NCBI GenBank assembly: GCA_029556615.1
Contig: JAKQDD010000040.1
Location: 1 to 54,585, forward strand
Direction: 5' to 3'
Length of the DNA: 54,585 bases
Source: Verrucomicrobiota bacterium
GTDB lineage: Bacteria; Verrucomicrobiota; Verrucomicrobiia; Limisphaerales; J093
Shown: positions 44,327 to 54,085 of the stretch, one piece after another
Layout of the letters: the number at the start of each line of letters is the position of its first letter
How positions within the stretch are numbered: position 1 is the stretch's first letter
The notes under the pieces: model-generated
Database searches by the model: none
Seen by the model: only the letters and a program-made list of their open reading frames with translations
Told to the model about the DNA's origin: nothing
Program-made: the position numbers and the translations under genes

Positions 44327-44788
44327 ATGCAGCATATCAAGCGTTCCCTTGTGGGGGTGGCGGTTCTCGGGTGTCTGCTGGCGGCCGGCTGTGCGGGGCC
44401 GGAGCAGAAGCTTGGACGTGGCATCAACAACCTCACGGAGTTCGCGCGATTGGGGGAGATCCGGCGGTCGGTCGAGCAGACCGTGCTGATGGACGACGCG
44501 GCGACGGCCTACACGACGGGTTTCATTCGCGGGTTCAACCGGAGTCTGGTTCGAACCGGGGTGGGGTTGTACGAGGTGGTGACTTTTCCAATTCCGAGCT
44601 ATGACCCGATCCTGAGGCCGGGCGGGCCGATTTTGCATGATGCGACCGTGGGTCCGGCCTATCCGGACAGCTACAAGCCGCGTACGATCGCGGACACCAC
44701 GCTGGCCACGGACACGGCGCTGGGGTTCAGCGGGGGTGACGTTTTCCCGTTCGTTCCCGGCAGCCGGTTTCACGTGTTTGATTACTGA
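44327..44788 (+). CDS. Exosortase-associated TIGR04073-type lipoprotein
   Basis: 153 residues. The lipoprotein signal has the lipobox LAAGC after MQHIKRSLVGVAVLGCL. The mature part KLGRGINNLTEFARLGEIRR, then SVEQTVLMDD, FIRGFNRSLVRTGVGLYEVV and TFPIPSYDP is the pattern of the TIGR04073 family, known to co-occur with the exosortase/PEP-CTERM system in Verrucomicrobiota. It is probably attached to the outer membrane; its molecular role is unknown. A PEP-CTERM protein lies 1.7 kb to the left. Confidence 0.8.
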   Translation: MQHIKRSLVGVAVLGCLLAAGCAGPEQKLGRGINNLTEFARLGEIRRSVEQTVLMDDAATAYTTGFIRGFNRSLVRTGVGLYEVVTFPIPSYDPILRPGGPILHDATVGPAYPDSYKPRTIADTTLATDTALGFSGGDVFPFVPGSRFHVFDY

Positions 44789-44842
44789 GCGCTGCTGATT
44801 TCGCGAGGCGCCAGCTCGAGGGGGTTGGCGCCCGTTTCATTT

Positions 44843-45748
44843 ATGGGGTTGATCCTCGAGTCGCCGTGCAAAGTGAACCTGCTCCTGAACGTGTTGGGGC
44901 GGCGCGCGGACGGGTTTCACGAGTTGGAGACCGTGATGCACCCGGTGGCGTGGTGTGACACGCTCGAGTTCGAGCCTTGTCGAGCCGGGATCGCGCTGGT
45001 CTGCAGCGATCCGGATCTGGCTGTGGATGGGACGAATCTCGTTCATCGTGCCGCCACGCGTTTCTTCGCCGCCGCGGGTTTGAACGCGGGTGTCCGTATC
45101 CGGTTGACCAAGAGGATACCGTTGGAAGCCGGGCTGGGCGGCGGGAGCGGAAACGCCGCCACGACCCTGCTGGGGTTGAACCGGCTGTTCGGGGATCCGC
45201 TCGGCGAGGCCCGGTTGACGTCCCTGGCAGCGGAGCTGGGGTCTGACGTACCCTTTTTCCTGGGCCGGGGTCCGGCGGTGGCAACCGGGCGCGGCGAGAG
45301 GGTGCAGCGCCTGCCGGCATTGTCCGCGCTCGACGGGGTGTGGGTGGTGTTGATTCACCCGGGCTTCGGGATCCCGACGGCCTGGGCTTACCAGAGTCTG
45401 GCTCGGTTTCCGCAGGCGCTGGCGGGCGTGCCGGGACGCGCGGCACGGCTGGTCGAGCGGCTTCGCTCGGGGACGCTCGAGGCTGCTGCCGGCGACTTCT
45501 ACAACGCCCTCGAGGCGCCGGCACTGGCCAAGTACCCGATTCTCGGGATGTACCAGGAGTTCCTGCGACGGGAGGGGGCGTTGGCCACCCTGATGTCAGG
45601 GAGCGGTTCGACGACCTTTGCTCTCGTGCGGGAGCGGGCGGCGGCGGAGAGGCTGCGGGCTCGATTCACGGCGGAGTTTGGCCCGAGCGCGTGGACGGCG
45701 GTGACGACGCTCACGCTCTTGGGGGCTGGAGTTTTTCCCTTGGCGTGA
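44843..45748 (+). CDS. ispE: 4-diphosphocytidyl-2-C-methyl-D-erythritol kinase
   Basis: 301 residues from ATG 44843 (MGLILESPCKVNLLLNVLGR). GHMP kinase: K10 in SPCKVNL, the ATP loop IPLEAGLGGGSGNAATTLLG (about 92-111), the catalytic D135 in LGSDVPFFL, and the C-terminal GSGSTTFALV. It phosphorylates CDP-methylerythritol in the MEP pathway of isoprenoid synthesis. No other isp gene is near. A tRNA-Gln gene follows 43 bases later, an arrangement seen in other bacteria with ispE and tRNA-Gln. Confidence 0.94.
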   Translation: MGLILESPCKVNLLLNVLGRRADGFHELETVMHPVAWCDTLEFEPCRAGIALVCSDPDLAVDGTNLVHRAATRFFAAAGLNAGVRIRLTKRIPLEAGLGGGSGNAATTLLGLNRLFGDPLGEARLTSLAAELGSDVPFFLGRGPAVATGRGERVQRLPALSALDGVWVVLIHPGFGIPTAWAYQSLARFPQALAGVPGRAARLVERLRSGTLEAAAGDFYNALEAPALAKYPILGMYQEFLRREGALATLMSGSGSTTFALVRERAAAERLRARFTAEFGPSAWTAVTTLTLLGAGVFPLA

Positions 45749-45791
45749 GCGAGGGATCGGGGCTAGGATCCCCGGCTTGCAGCGGCCGGTT

Positions 45792-45865
45792 TGTCCGATG
45801 GTGTAAAGGTAGCACAGAGGTCTTTGGAGCCTTTAGTCCAGGTTCGAATCCTGGTCGGACAGCCA
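45792..45865 (+). tRNA. tRNA-Gln (UUG)
   Basis: Seven-base acceptor stem TGTCCGA/TCGGACA, T-arm CCAGG-TTCGAAT-CCTGG, and an anticodon loop CTTTGGA giving anticodon TTG (CAA codons, CAG by wobble). CCA is encoded. U1-A72 is the glutamine identity pair. It is the only tRNA in the window. Confidence 0.92.
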
Positions 45866-45891
45866 ACGCCGAGGACACCCTGCTGTGAGCG

Positions 45892-48800
45892 CTATTCCGA
45901 GAAAAGGTACTCGAGGTCGGCCTGGGTGAGGCTTCGGGCAAATCCCTCTTCGCCGAGGACATCGGCGATCGTCTGAGCCTTGCGCTGCTGGAGCTCCCAG
46001 ATTTTCTCCTCGACGGTTCCCGGGGTGATGAGGCGGTAGGCGTTGACGGTGCGGGTTTGGCCGATGCGATGGGATCGGTCGATGGCCTGGGCTTCGACGG
46101 CGGGGTTCCACCAAGGATCGTAGAGGATGACGTAACTGGCGGTGGTGAGGTTCAAGCCGGTGCCGGCCGCCCTCAGGCTCAGGAGGAAGATGGAAGGGGT
46201 GGAATCGACCTGGAACTTCTGGACGACCTCCATGCGGTTCTTGGTCTCGCCGGTCAGCATATGGGTGGGCAGGGACCGGGTCCGGCACTCCCGATCGAGG
46301 AGTTGGAGCATCTGGACGAACTGGCTGAAGACGAGGACCTTCTGTCCCTCTTCGAGGAGCGGTTCGACGAGTTCGAAGAGCGTCTCGGTCTTTCCGGACG
46401 GGGAATCGTTGCCGACGAGGTCGGGATGGCAGCAGATCTGGCGGAGGCGGGTAAGGGCGGCGAGCACGTGCATTTTGCTCTTGGCGAGGCCCCGTTCCTG
46501 GACGGTTTGGAGGACCTGCTCGCGGCTGCGCCTGAGCTCGGCGAGGTAGAGCTTGCGTTGTTCTTCGTGGAGCTCGCAGTCGCGGCGTTCCTCGATTCGA
46601 TCCGGGAGGTCCTTGGCGACCTGGCGCTTGAGGCGCCGGAGGAGGAGGGGGCGGAGTTTGGCGGAGAGTTTCCGGCGCGCCATGCGCTGGGCCCACTCGG
46701 CATCGGGTCCGGTGGGCTCGTAGGTGGCGTGGAACTGGTTTTGATTGCCGAGGTAAGCGGGCTGGACGAAATCGACGATGCTCCAGAGGTCGAGGAGGCG
46801 ATTCTCGAGCGGCGTGCCGGTGAGGGCCAGTCGATGCTCGGCGCGCAGCTGCTTGACCGACTGGCTGACCTGGGCTGCGGGGTTTTTGATGAACTGCGCT
46901 TCGTCGAGGATGACGGCGCGGAACTCGAACTTTCGGAGGGCTTCGAGATCCCGGCGGAGGAGGGCGTAATTGGTGACGATGAGGTCGTGCTGGGGGATTT
47001 GCTTGCGGAGGTGCTGGCGGGCAGGGCCGCTTTCGAGAACCAGCACCCGGAGGCTCGACGTGAATTTCTCGGCCTCGCGGCGCCAATTATGGAGGACGGA
47101 AGCCGGGCAGATGACGAGCGCGGGCTTGGGCTTGCGGGCGTTTTCCTGGAGCCAGACGAGCCAGGCCAGGGTTTGGAGGGTCTTGCCCAGTCCCATGTCG
47201 TCGGCCAGCACACCCCCCAGGCCGGTGCGGGCCAGGTGGCAGAGGAAGTCGAACCCGTCCTTTTGGTAGGGGCGGAGATCGGCGTTGACCGAGTCGGGGA
47301 GTGGGATCTTGGTGATGCCGCTGAACTGGGCGACCCGCTCGCGCAGGGTTTTGGCCTCGGGCAGATCGCCGAAGCGCCGGAGGCCTTCCTCATCCAGGTG
47401 GGAGGCCTGGAGGAGGTCCACTTTCTGCGGCAGGGCGGACAGGCCGTCGATGCCGATGTCCGCCATCGTTTCATGGGCTTTTTGGACGGCGCCCAAGTCG
47501 AGCTCGACCCAACCGCTATCCGGCAGTTTGACGAAGCGGGAGTTGGCGGCGGCGAGGCGCTCGAGGTCGGCCGGCGTGAGCCGGAGTCCTTCCTGTTCCC
47601 ATTCGGCGGAGACGGAGAACCAATCGATGCCGCTGCCTGCGACGATGATGCGGGGTCGGAGCTGCTTGGGGGCGAGGAAGAGGCGTTGAAACGCGGCGTT
47701 TCCGAGGTAATCCGCGCCCGAAGGCCGATCCGGCCAGGCTTGGGCGAGGGTGGCGAGGAAGTTCTCGTTGGCGTCGCCGATCCAGAGCCCGGGTTCAGGG
47801 GTGAACAAGTCCAGGCGCCGCAGCCACTGGGCGGCAGCATCGAGGCGCGGGTCGTCGAGGACCTCGGGCTTTTCGCCCCGTCGCGGGGGGGAATCGAGCC
47901 GCTGCCACTCGTGGCCGTTCCATTGCCACCGGGTTTGATCGCGTTCGCTGACGGCGAGGAGGCGGAGACGCACGGTGTCGGCCTCGAGCTCGAACATCAA
48001 CTGGGGTTGGGCGGCATGAACGAGGCAGAGGCTTTCCCAAGCATCGCCGTTGTGACCTCCGTTCTTGCGGAGGTGGGTGAGGAGGCGATGGCTGAGCTTT
48101 CGGACGGAGACGCCCGGTTTTGCGAGGAGCGAGTGCAGGACCGGCGTTGGCGCGGCGTTTCTGAGGAGATAGACGACATGATCGGCGGCGACGAGCGTCG
48201 GTTGGCCAGCGAAGAACCGGACACGATCAAGGGTGCGCTCCTCGCCGGACGGCAGCCGCAGCCGGTGGATTAATTCGAGGTCGTGGTCCTTTGGGGCGAG
48301 GTGGGGCACGATCTCGGCGAGTTGGCCGGTGAACTGGACCGCGTCCGGCTTGCCCGCCCACTCGATCCACGGGGGGTTGCCCCAGCGCGCGAGCCACTGC
48401 AGGAGTTCGATTCCGCTCAGGTGAACGGCATCGCCATTGCGGGCGGTCTTGCCGTAGGTGTCGGCGAGCCACTGGATGAAGGCCCAGTCCCGCGGCGAGA
48501 ACAGTTCCTGTTCGTGGACGGCACGGCTGGTGAGATCGATGAGGTCAACCAGGGACCGGGCGCGCTCGCCGGTGCGGGGCCGGAAGAGGACGAATTCGAC
48601 GAGGAGATCATGGAGTCCGGCTTCGTTGGGGCGCTGTTGGGCGCGGGCCAGGGCGCGCAGGTGTGCCCGGGGCGCATCGAGGTGCTCGGGCGCCGGGGGG
48701 AGCATCCACGCCTCGAGGGCGCGAATGCGGCGCTGATCTTCTTCCTCGCGCTCGATCTCGGCGAGCCTTCCGAAGTTGGCGTACCCGGCGAGCTCGGTGG

Positions 48801-49146
48801 GCAGGGGCCGGTTGGCGCGAAGGAAGAGGAGGGCGGTTTCTTCGAGGCGGGCCTTGCCTTGGGCTGCCAGGATCCGGGGCCACCATTCGGTGCCGGCGAA
48901 GTCCTTGCGCGCCAGCGAGAGCTTCTCGAAATAGTCTTCGAGGAGCAGCCATGCCCGTTGCGAGTCCACGCAATGGGCGAAGAGATTGAGGATCTCCGTG
49001 CGCTCAGCGACGGCGGTCTTCGAGTCGGCAAGTTCACGGCGGAGGTCGGCGAACGCACCATACGCCTCCTGGAGCGCGGAATGGTGCGCGTCGTACTTAT
49101 TGGTCTGCGCCGTTCGCGAGGCGCAGCCGTTCTTCGTCTTTCGCAT
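45892..49146 (-). CDS. SNF2-family DNA helicase/translocase
   Basis: 1084 residues from ATG 49146 (MRKTKNGCASRTAQTNKYD). The N-terminal 600 residues are a lineage-type region without recognised domain. The motor follows: GVLADDMGLGKTLQTLAWLV (Walker A, about 646-657), LVICPASVLHNW, VILDEAQFIKNP (DEAQ box), LTGTPLENRLLDLWSIVDF, then the helicase C half KVLVFSQFVQMLQLLD, LRAAGTGLNLTTASYVILYD and DRSHRIGQTRTVNAYRLI. It is an ATP-driven double-strand translocase of the kind linked to RapA/SWI2 proteins; the target is unknown. The N-terminus could sit upstream at an in-frame start (49185), but that adds 13 residues without support. Confidence 0.93.
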   Translation of the reverse strand: MRKTKNGCASRTAQTNKYDAHHSALQEAYGAFADLRRELADSKTAVAERTEILNLFAHCVDSQRAWLLLEDYFEKLSLARKDFAGTEWWPRILAAQGKARLEETALLFLRANRPLPTELAGYANFGRLAEIEREEEDQRRIRALEAWMLPPAPEHLDAPRAHLRALARAQQRPNEAGLHDLLVEFVLFRPRTGERARSLVDLIDLTSRAVHEQELFSPRDWAFIQWLADTYGKTARNGDAVHLSGIELLQWLARWGNPPWIEWAGKPDAVQFTGQLAEIVPHLAPKDHDLELIHRLRLPSGEERTLDRVRFFAGQPTLVAADHVVYLLRNAAPTPVLHSLLAKPGVSVRKLSHRLLTHLRKNGGHNGDAWESLCLVHAAQPQLMFELEADTVRLRLLAVSERDQTRWQWNGHEWQRLDSPPRRGEKPEVLDDPRLDAAAQWLRRLDLFTPEPGLWIGDANENFLATLAQAWPDRPSGADYLGNAAFQRLFLAPKQLRPRIIVAGSGIDWFSVSAEWEQEGLRLTPADLERLAAANSRFVKLPDSGWVELDLGAVQKAHETMADIGIDGLSALPQKVDLLQASHLDEEGLRRFGDLPEAKTLRERVAQFSGITKIPLPDSVNADLRPYQKDGFDFLCHLARTGLGGVLADDMGLGKTLQTLAWLVWLQENARKPKPALVICPASVLHNWRREAEKFTSSLRVLVLESGPARQHLRKQIPQHDLIVTNYALLRRDLEALRKFEFRAVILDEAQFIKNPAAQVSQSVKQLRAEHRLALTGTPLENRLLDLWSIVDFVQPAYLGNQNQFHATYEPTGPDAEWAQRMARRKLSAKLRPLLLRRLKRQVAKDLPDRIEERRDCELHEEQRKLYLAELRRSREQVLQTVQERGLAKSKMHVLAALTRLRQICCHPDLVGNDSPSGKTETLFELVEPLLEEGQKVLVFSQFVQMLQLLDRECRTRSLPTHMLTGETKNRMEVVQKFQVDSTPSIFLLSLRAAGTGLNLTTASYVILYDPWWNPAVEAQAIDRSHRIGQTRTVNAYRLITPGTVEEKIWELQQRKAQTIADVLGEEGFARSLTQADLEYLFSE

Positions 49147-49270
49147 CAGAGTGCCAGCCACCAAAGCTCTTCGTCCCGGACCCAAGTCCGACCGGGTCGA
49201 TTCCTCATTCTCCTATAGCAAAGGGCGGAGTTTGACAATGAAAGATACGTTGGGGGTCCCGGATCCTCGC

Positions 49271-50332
49271 CTAACGCGTGTGGCGCGAACGTTCGCCATC
49301 GGCACCTGGTGGGTTCTCGCCTTGAAGGCGCGTGGGTGTGTCGGCTCCGGCGTGGCCCGCCCGCGCCGAGGACGGCCCGATCACCGTCCGCGCGCCCCCC
49401 GCCCGCTGACCCACCGCCAGCACCGTCTCGAAGTGCGGCGGTTGCTCCTCCCGCGCCACCACCGTGATCTCGATCTCCCGAAAGCCCGCCAACTCGAGCC
49501 AGCGCTCGAGATCGCCCTCCGCAAACCCAAGCCAGTGGTCGCCATACAGCTCCCGCACCCTCGTGAACGTGTGCCGCAACAGATCCAGCACCAACACCTG
49601 CCCCCCCGGCCGCAACACTCGATGCGCGGCGGCCAGCGCGCGCGCCGGATCCGACGCGTGATGCAGCGCCTGGCTCAGGATCACCACGTCGACCGACTCC
49701 GGCGCTATCGGAGGATCCTCGAGGTCCCCGCACCGGAACTCGAGGTTCCGAATGCCGTTCTTCCGGGCCTTCGCTGCGCCGAACGCGACGATCTTCTCGG
49801 AGTTGTCCACCGCAATTACGCGGCGACACCGCTGCGCCAATAACTCGGACACCAGCCCCTCTCCGGAACCCAGGTCCGCCACCACCACCGGCGGCAGCAT
49901 CCGCAACAGCAGTTGGCCCATCGCCTGCCAGCTCCGACCCGGACCGTAGCTCCGGTCAAAACGCCCTGCCACCTGGTTGAAGAACAAACGCGCCTGGTCC
50001 TCCCGCAAATGCAACACCCGACGAAGGTTCACCAGGTCCGCCGCATGCCCGGGCTCCGCTTTCGCCCCCCGCAAGGCCAGCGCCACCAACTCCCGCAAGT
50101 CCGCTGCCATCTCCCCGTTCCGCCGGTAGAACACCCGCTTCCCCTCCCGCCGCGACACCAGCAACCCCGCCCCCACCAGCAGCCCAAGATGCGTCGAGAT
50201 CCGCGACTGCCGGAGCCGGGTGACCTCCTGCAGCTCCAGCACCGAAAGCTCGTCCCGCTCAAGCAACGCCAGCAGCCGGAGCCGCGTCGGGTCCGCCAGG
50301 GCCCGCAGTGATTTCAATAAGGGTACACTCAT
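49271..50332 (-). CDS. ArsR-type regulator fused to SAM methyltransferase
   Basis: 353 residues from ATG 50332 (MSVPLLKSLRALADPTRLRL). Residues 1-90 are an ArsR winged helix (LLALLERDELSVLELQEVTR, RQSRISTHLGLLVGAGLLVS) without obvious metal-binding cysteines. Residues about 145-300 are a class I methyltransferase: VVVADLGSGEGLVSELLAQR (SAM loop), VIAVDNSEKIV, SQALHHASDPARALAAAHRV, LRPGGQVLVLDL. The C-terminal 40 residues are disordered. The gene diverges from metK with a 125-base shared promoter, suggesting it regulates, and senses the products of, the SAM cycle. Binding of SAM or SAH as a signal is inference. Confidence 0.88.
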   Translation of the reverse strand: MSVPLLKSLRALADPTRLRLLALLERDELSVLELQEVTRLRQSRISTHLGLLVGAGLLVSRREGKRVFYRRNGEMAADLRELVALALRGAKAEPGHAADLVNLRRVLHLREDQARLFFNQVAGRFDRSYGPGRSWQAMGQLLLRMLPPVVVADLGSGEGLVSELLAQRCRRVIAVDNSEKIVAFGAAKARKNGIRNLEFRCGDLEDPPIAPESVDVVILSQALHHASDPARALAAAHRVLRPGGQVLVLDLLRHTFTRVRELYGDHWLGFAEGDLERWLELAGFREIEITVVAREEQPPHFETVLAVGQRAGGARTVIGPSSARAGHAGADTPTRLQGENPPGADGERSRHTR

Positions 50333-50371
50333 CCGCCAGATCACCGGCCTTCGCCGCCGGAAAATTACCTG

Positions 50372-50399
50372 TTGACGGTCTTGCGCGACGATATATCTT
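50372..50399 (+). promoter_or_regulatory. Candidate metK promoter and operator region
   Basis: TTGACG (50372-50377) and TATCTT (50394-50399) are separated by 16 bases, 59 bases upstream of the metK ATG. The surrounding CGATATATCTTCGGATCG with CGAT/ATCG ends is a partial dyad and could be the operator for the divergent ArsR-type regulator. No SAM or SAH riboswitch fold was recognised in this short leader. Confidence 0.4.
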
Positions 50400-50457
50400 C
50401 GGATCGTGATGCGTCAATACGAAAGCTGATTCGGAACGAGTCATCGAATCCAAGGTC

Positions 50458-51630
50458 ATGAGCCGACAGTTCATTTTCTCCTCGGAGTCCGTGGGCGAAG
50501 GTCACCCGGACAAGGTCTGTGATACAATCTCCGACGCCGTCCTCGACGCCTGCCTCGCCCAGGACCGCCGCAGCCGCGTCGCCTGCGAATGCTACGCCAA
50601 ATCCAATGTCGTGGTCGTCGGCGGCGAAATCACCACCCGCGCCGACCTCGACCTCGCCCGCATCGCGCGGGAGACCATCCGCGACATCGGTTACGTGAAC
50701 GAAGACGACGTCTTCCATGCCGACCGGGTCTTCGTCCTCAACATCACCACCCAGCAATCCCCCGACATCAGCCAGGGGGTCGACGCTGTGGCCGCAGCGG
50801 GCAAAAAGAAGGCCGAACAGGGCGCCGGCGACCAGGGCCTGATGTTCGGTTACGCCTGCGACGAGACGCCGGAGCTCATGCCGGCGCCCATCATGTTCGC
50901 CCATCACCTCGGCCGCGAACTGACCCGGATCCGAAAGCGCGGCAACGTCTCCTGGCTCCGCCCCGATGCCAAAAGCCAGGTGTCGGTCGAGTATGCCGAC
51001 GACCGGCCGGTCCGGATCACCAGCGTCGTCGTCTCGACCCAGCACACGGCCGACGTCTCCCACCGCGAGATCGAACGGTTCATCGTCGAGAACGTCATCC
51101 GCAAGACCCTGCCCGCCCGACTGCTGACCCGGCAAACCCAGTTCCTCGTGAATCCCACCGGCCGGTTCGTCGTCGGCGGCCCCCAGGGGGACACCGGCCT
51201 CACCGGCCGCAAGATCATCGTCGACACCTACGGCGGCATGGGCCGGCATGGCGGCGGTTGCTTCAGCGGCAAGGACCCCAGCAAGGTCGACCGTAGCGCC
51301 GCCTACATGGGCCGCTACGTGGCCAAAAACATCGTGGCCGCCGGCTTGGCCCGCCGCTGCGAGATCCAGTTCGCCTACGCCATCGGCTACCCGGACCCTG
51401 TCTCCGTCTCCGTCGACACCTTCGGCACCGGCATCATCCCCGACTCGAAGATCACCGAGGCCGCCTGCGCCGTCTTCAGCTTCAAACCCGCCGACATCAT
51501 CCGTCAGCTCGACTTGCTCCGCCCCATCTACCGCAAAACCACCAACTACGGTCACTTCGGCAAACAGGACGCCGACCTCACCTGGGAGCGCACCGACAAA
51601 GTGGCCGCGCTCCGCAAACTCGCCCGCTGA
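50458..51630 (+). CDS. metK: S-adenosylmethionine synthase
   Basis: 390 residues. [20 protein letters not shown] is the classical N-terminus (catalytic His of GHPDK), followed by [60 protein letters not shown] and RYVAKNIVA. It makes SAM from methionine and ATP. The divergent ArsR-methyltransferase lies upstream and ahcY is 29 bases downstream, forming a SAM production and SAH removal unit. Confidence 0.97.
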   Translation: MSRQFIFSSESVGEGHPDKVCDTISDAVLDACLAQDRRSRVACECYAKSNVVVVGGEITTRADLDLARIARETIRDIGYVNEDDVFHADRVFVLNITTQQSPDISQGVDAVAAAGKKKAEQGAGDQGLMFGYACDETPELMPAPIMFAHHLGRELTRIRKRGNVSWLRPDAKSQVSVEYADDRPVRITSVVVSTQHTADVSHREIERFIVENVIRKTLPARLLTRQTQFLVNPTGRFVVGGPQGDTGLTGRKIIVDTYGGMGRHGGGCFSGKDPSKVDRSAAYMGRYVAKNIVAAGLARRCEIQFAYAIGYPDPVSVSVDTFGTGIIPDSKITEAACAVFSFKPADIIRQLDLLRPIYRKTTNYGHFGKQDADLTWERTDKVAALRKLAR

Positions 51631-51659
51631 CCCGGCCGCCCAACCCGACACCTCACGCC

Positions 51660-53153
51660 ATGCCCACGGTCAAACAACTCCTCCGACGCGGGGCCATCTC
51701 CCGTCCCTCGAACCCACCCCGCACCCGTCCCCGCGCGCTGCCGCCCTCCCCCGGCGACTTCCGCGTGGCCGACCTCGGCCTGGCCGACCTCGGCCGGCGG
51801 GAAATCGAAGTCGCCGAGCACGAGATGCCCGGCCTCATGGCCATCCGAACCAAGTACGGCCCCTCGAAACCGCTCCGCGGCGCCCGCGTCTCGGGCTCGC
51901 TCCATATGACGGTCGAGACCGCGGTGCTGATCGAGACCCTGGTCGAGCTGGGCGCCTCGGTCCGCTGGGCCTCCTGCAACATCTTCTCAACCCAGGACCC
52001 GGCCGCCGCCGCCATCGCCAAAACCGGCATCAGTGTCTTCGCCTACAAGGGCGAAAGCCTCGAGGAATACTGGCAATTCACCCTCGACGCCCTGACCCAC
52101 CCCGGGGGCCTGGGACCCAACCTCGTCGTCGACGACGGCGGCGACGCCACGCTGCTGCTGCACAAGGGCTACCAGATGGAACAGGGCGACGACTGGGTCA
52201 ACACCCCGCCGACCTCCCGCGAGGAAGGCGTCGTGAAGGCCGCGATCCGCCGCTGCGCCGCGGACCGCCCCGGGTGGTTCACAACGGCTGTCAAGGACTG
52301 GCGAGGCGTTTCCGAAGAAACCACGACCGGCGTCCACCGGCTCTATCAGCTGCATGAGGTGGGCCGCCTCCTGGTGCCCGCCGTCAACGTCAATGATTCG
52401 GTCACCAAATCCAAGTTCGACAACCTCTACGGCTGCCGGGAGTCGCTCGCCGACGGCCTGAAGCGCGCCACCGGCGTCATGATCGCCGGCAAAACCGCCG
52501 TCGTGTGCGGCTACGGCGACGTCGGGAAGGGCAGCGCCCATTCCCTCCGCGGCTTCGGCGCCCGCGTCATCGTCACCGAAGTCGATCCCATCAATGCCCT
52601 CCAGGCCGCCATGGAAGGCTTCGAAGTCACCACGATCGAAGAAACCCTGGGCGTCGCCGACATCTACGTGACCGCCACCGGCTGCTGCGACGTCATCACC
52701 GTCCAACACCTGCTCCGGATGAAGGATCAGGCGATCGTCTGCAACATCGGCCACTTCGACAACGAAATCCAGGTCGAGCAGCTCGAGGCCACCCGCGGCG
52801 TGTCCCGCGTCACCATCAAACCCCAGGTCGACCGTTACGACGTCCCCGGTGACCGCAGCCTCTACATCCTCGCCGAAGGCCGCCTCGTCAACCTCGGTTG
52901 CGCCGAAGGCCACCCGAGCTTCGTGATGAGCAACAGCTTCACCAACCAGTGCCTCGCCCAGCTCGACCTCTGGCAGAACCGCGACCAGTACCAGCCCGGT
53001 GTCTACCGCCTCCCCAAGAAACTCGATGAAGAGGTCGCCCGGCTGCACCTCGAGAAAATCGGCGTCCGCCTCACCCGACTCACCAACGCCCAGGCTCAAT
53101 ACCTCGGCATCCCCGTCGAGGGCCCCTACAAGGCCGAGCACTACCGCTACTGA
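51660..53153 (+). CDS. ahcY: Adenosylhomocysteinase
   Basis: 497 residues; the first 32 are a proline- and arginine-rich extension ([18 protein letters not shown]) before the conserved [20 protein letters not shown]. Substrate region [18 protein letters not shown] loop [20 protein letters not shown]; the C-terminus ends YKAEHYRY with the conserved Lys/Tyr that close over NAD of the neighbour. It hydrolyses SAH to homocysteine and adenosine, relieving product inhibition of methyltransferases. It is co-transcribed with metK. Confidence 0.97.
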   Translation: MPTVKQLLRRGAISRPSNPPRTRPRALPPSPGDFRVADLGLADLGRREIEVAEHEMPGLMAIRTKYGPSKPLRGARVSGSLHMTVETAVLIETLVELGASVRWASCNIFSTQDPAAAAIAKTGISVFAYKGESLEEYWQFTLDALTHPGGLGPNLVVDDGGDATLLLHKGYQMEQGDDWVNTPPTSREEGVVKAAIRRCAADRPGWFTTAVKDWRGVSEETTTGVHRLYQLHEVGRLLVPAVNVNDSVTKSKFDNLYGCRESLADGLKRATGVMIAGKTAVVCGYGDVGKGSAHSLRGFGARVIVTEVDPINALQAAMEGFEVTTIEETLGVADIYVTATGCCDVITVQHLLRMKDQAIVCNIGHFDNEIQVEQLEATRGVSRVTIKPQVDRYDVPGDRSLYILAEGRLVNLGCAEGHPSFVMSNSFTNQCLAQLDLWQNRDQYQPGVYRLPKKLDEEVARLHLEKIGVRLTRLTNAQAQYLGIPVEGPYKAEHYRY

Positions 53154-53281
53154 CCGCCGCATAGCAGGTTCAGAGTCGCCCGAGGCGCCGGACACCGCAG
53201 GCCCCTCGCGAGTCCATGCACCGCGCCGGCCTTGATCGAGTCCTCAAGGCTGTGAGAACCTCCGGATCACCGGATAAAGGC

Positions 53282-54085
53282 ATGGATTCGCTGACGGCCA
53301 TCCTGCGCGGAGCCCTCGTGGGCGACTTCGGCCGCGAGAGCCTGAAGGGTTATCTCGGCGTCCAGGCCGCGGTCTTCTGGACCCTGATCCTCCTCGCGTG
53401 GTGGGCTTATCCCGCGAACCACCACTTCTCGATCCTCACCCACACCTTCAGTTTCCTGGGCAGCCCCAACCCCGAGCATAACCCCCGATTCTGGTGGCTC
53501 TTCTCCCTCGCCATGGTCTTCTGGGGCTCGAGCGCCATGCCGGTCGTGCTGCACCTCCACCGCGGTTTCGCCTCCCTCGCCCCGTGGCTCGGCACCGCCG
53601 GCACCGCCTGCCTGGGACTCGGCTGCGTCGGCCTCGTGCTGATCGGCGTCTTCCCCGACGCCCGCCACGAGTGGCACGCCGGATTGACCTATAGCCAAGT
53701 GCACACCCGAATTGCCCTGCTCACCGCTGCCGCGTTCGGATCCGGCCTGACGCTCTACGGGCTTGCAGCGCTCAAATCCGCGCTGCTCGCCTCAGGGGCC
53801 GGAGCACCCGCCGGATTCCCGCACCGTCGGGCTGCCTGGCCGCTCCTGTTCTGGCTCGTCACGACCGGAACGAGCGTGTTCATGGTGCTGCGGTGGGCCC
53901 AGATCTACCGCCGACTCGAAGCCGCCGCGATCGCCGAAGGCCGCGCCATCGGCAGTTCCTGGACCGAAGGCCTCAAGACCTTGTACTCGTTCCCCCTCTG
54001 GGAGAACATCGCCATCTACGCGCTCTACATCACGCTGATCTGGCTCGCGCTCGCCGTCGGCCACAGCAAGCCGCCCCCGCACTGA
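53282..54085 (+). CDS. DUF998-like multi-spanning membrane protein
   Basis: 267 residues from ATG 53282 (MDSLTAILRGALVGDF). Six hydrophobic segments are visible (VFWTLILLAWWAY, WWLFSLAMVFWGSSAMPVVL, LGTAGTACLGLGCVGLVLIG, WPLLFWLVTTGTSVFMVL, IYALYITLIWLALAV). The motif FSILTHTFSFLGSPNPEHNP and the LIGVFPDARHEWHAG loop are DUF998-like. Function unknown. It follows ahcY by 128 bases; a link to the SAM cycle is not evident. Confidence 0.75.
   Translation: MDSLTAILRGALVGDFGRESLKGYLGVQAAVFWTLILLAWWAYPANHHFSILTHTFSFLGSPNPEHNPRFWWLFSLAMVFWGSSAMPVVLHLHRGFASLAPWLGTAGTACLGLGCVGLVLIGVFPDARHEWHAGLTYSQVHTRIALLTAAAFGSGLTLYGLAALKSALLASGAGAPAGFPHRRAAWPLLFWLVTTGTSVFMVLRWAQIYRRLEAAAIAEGRAIGSSWTEGLKTLYSFPLWENIAIYALYITLIWLALAVGHSKPPPH

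Noticed and set aside
45792..45865. tRNA-Gln(UUG) as the suppressor of the amber codons in the 4.2-5.6 kb gene
   Set aside because: Its anticodon is the normal glutamine one; reading UAG would need a first-codon-position mismatch, and TAG ends many genes here.
49147..49270. dif site at the skew switch
   Set aside because: I looked for a 28-base XerC/XerD dyad here and in 50345-50457 and found no convincing match.
50345..50457. SAM or SAH riboswitch in the metK leader
   Set aside because: The leader after the likely promoter is only about 50 bases and shows no recognisable aptamer core.
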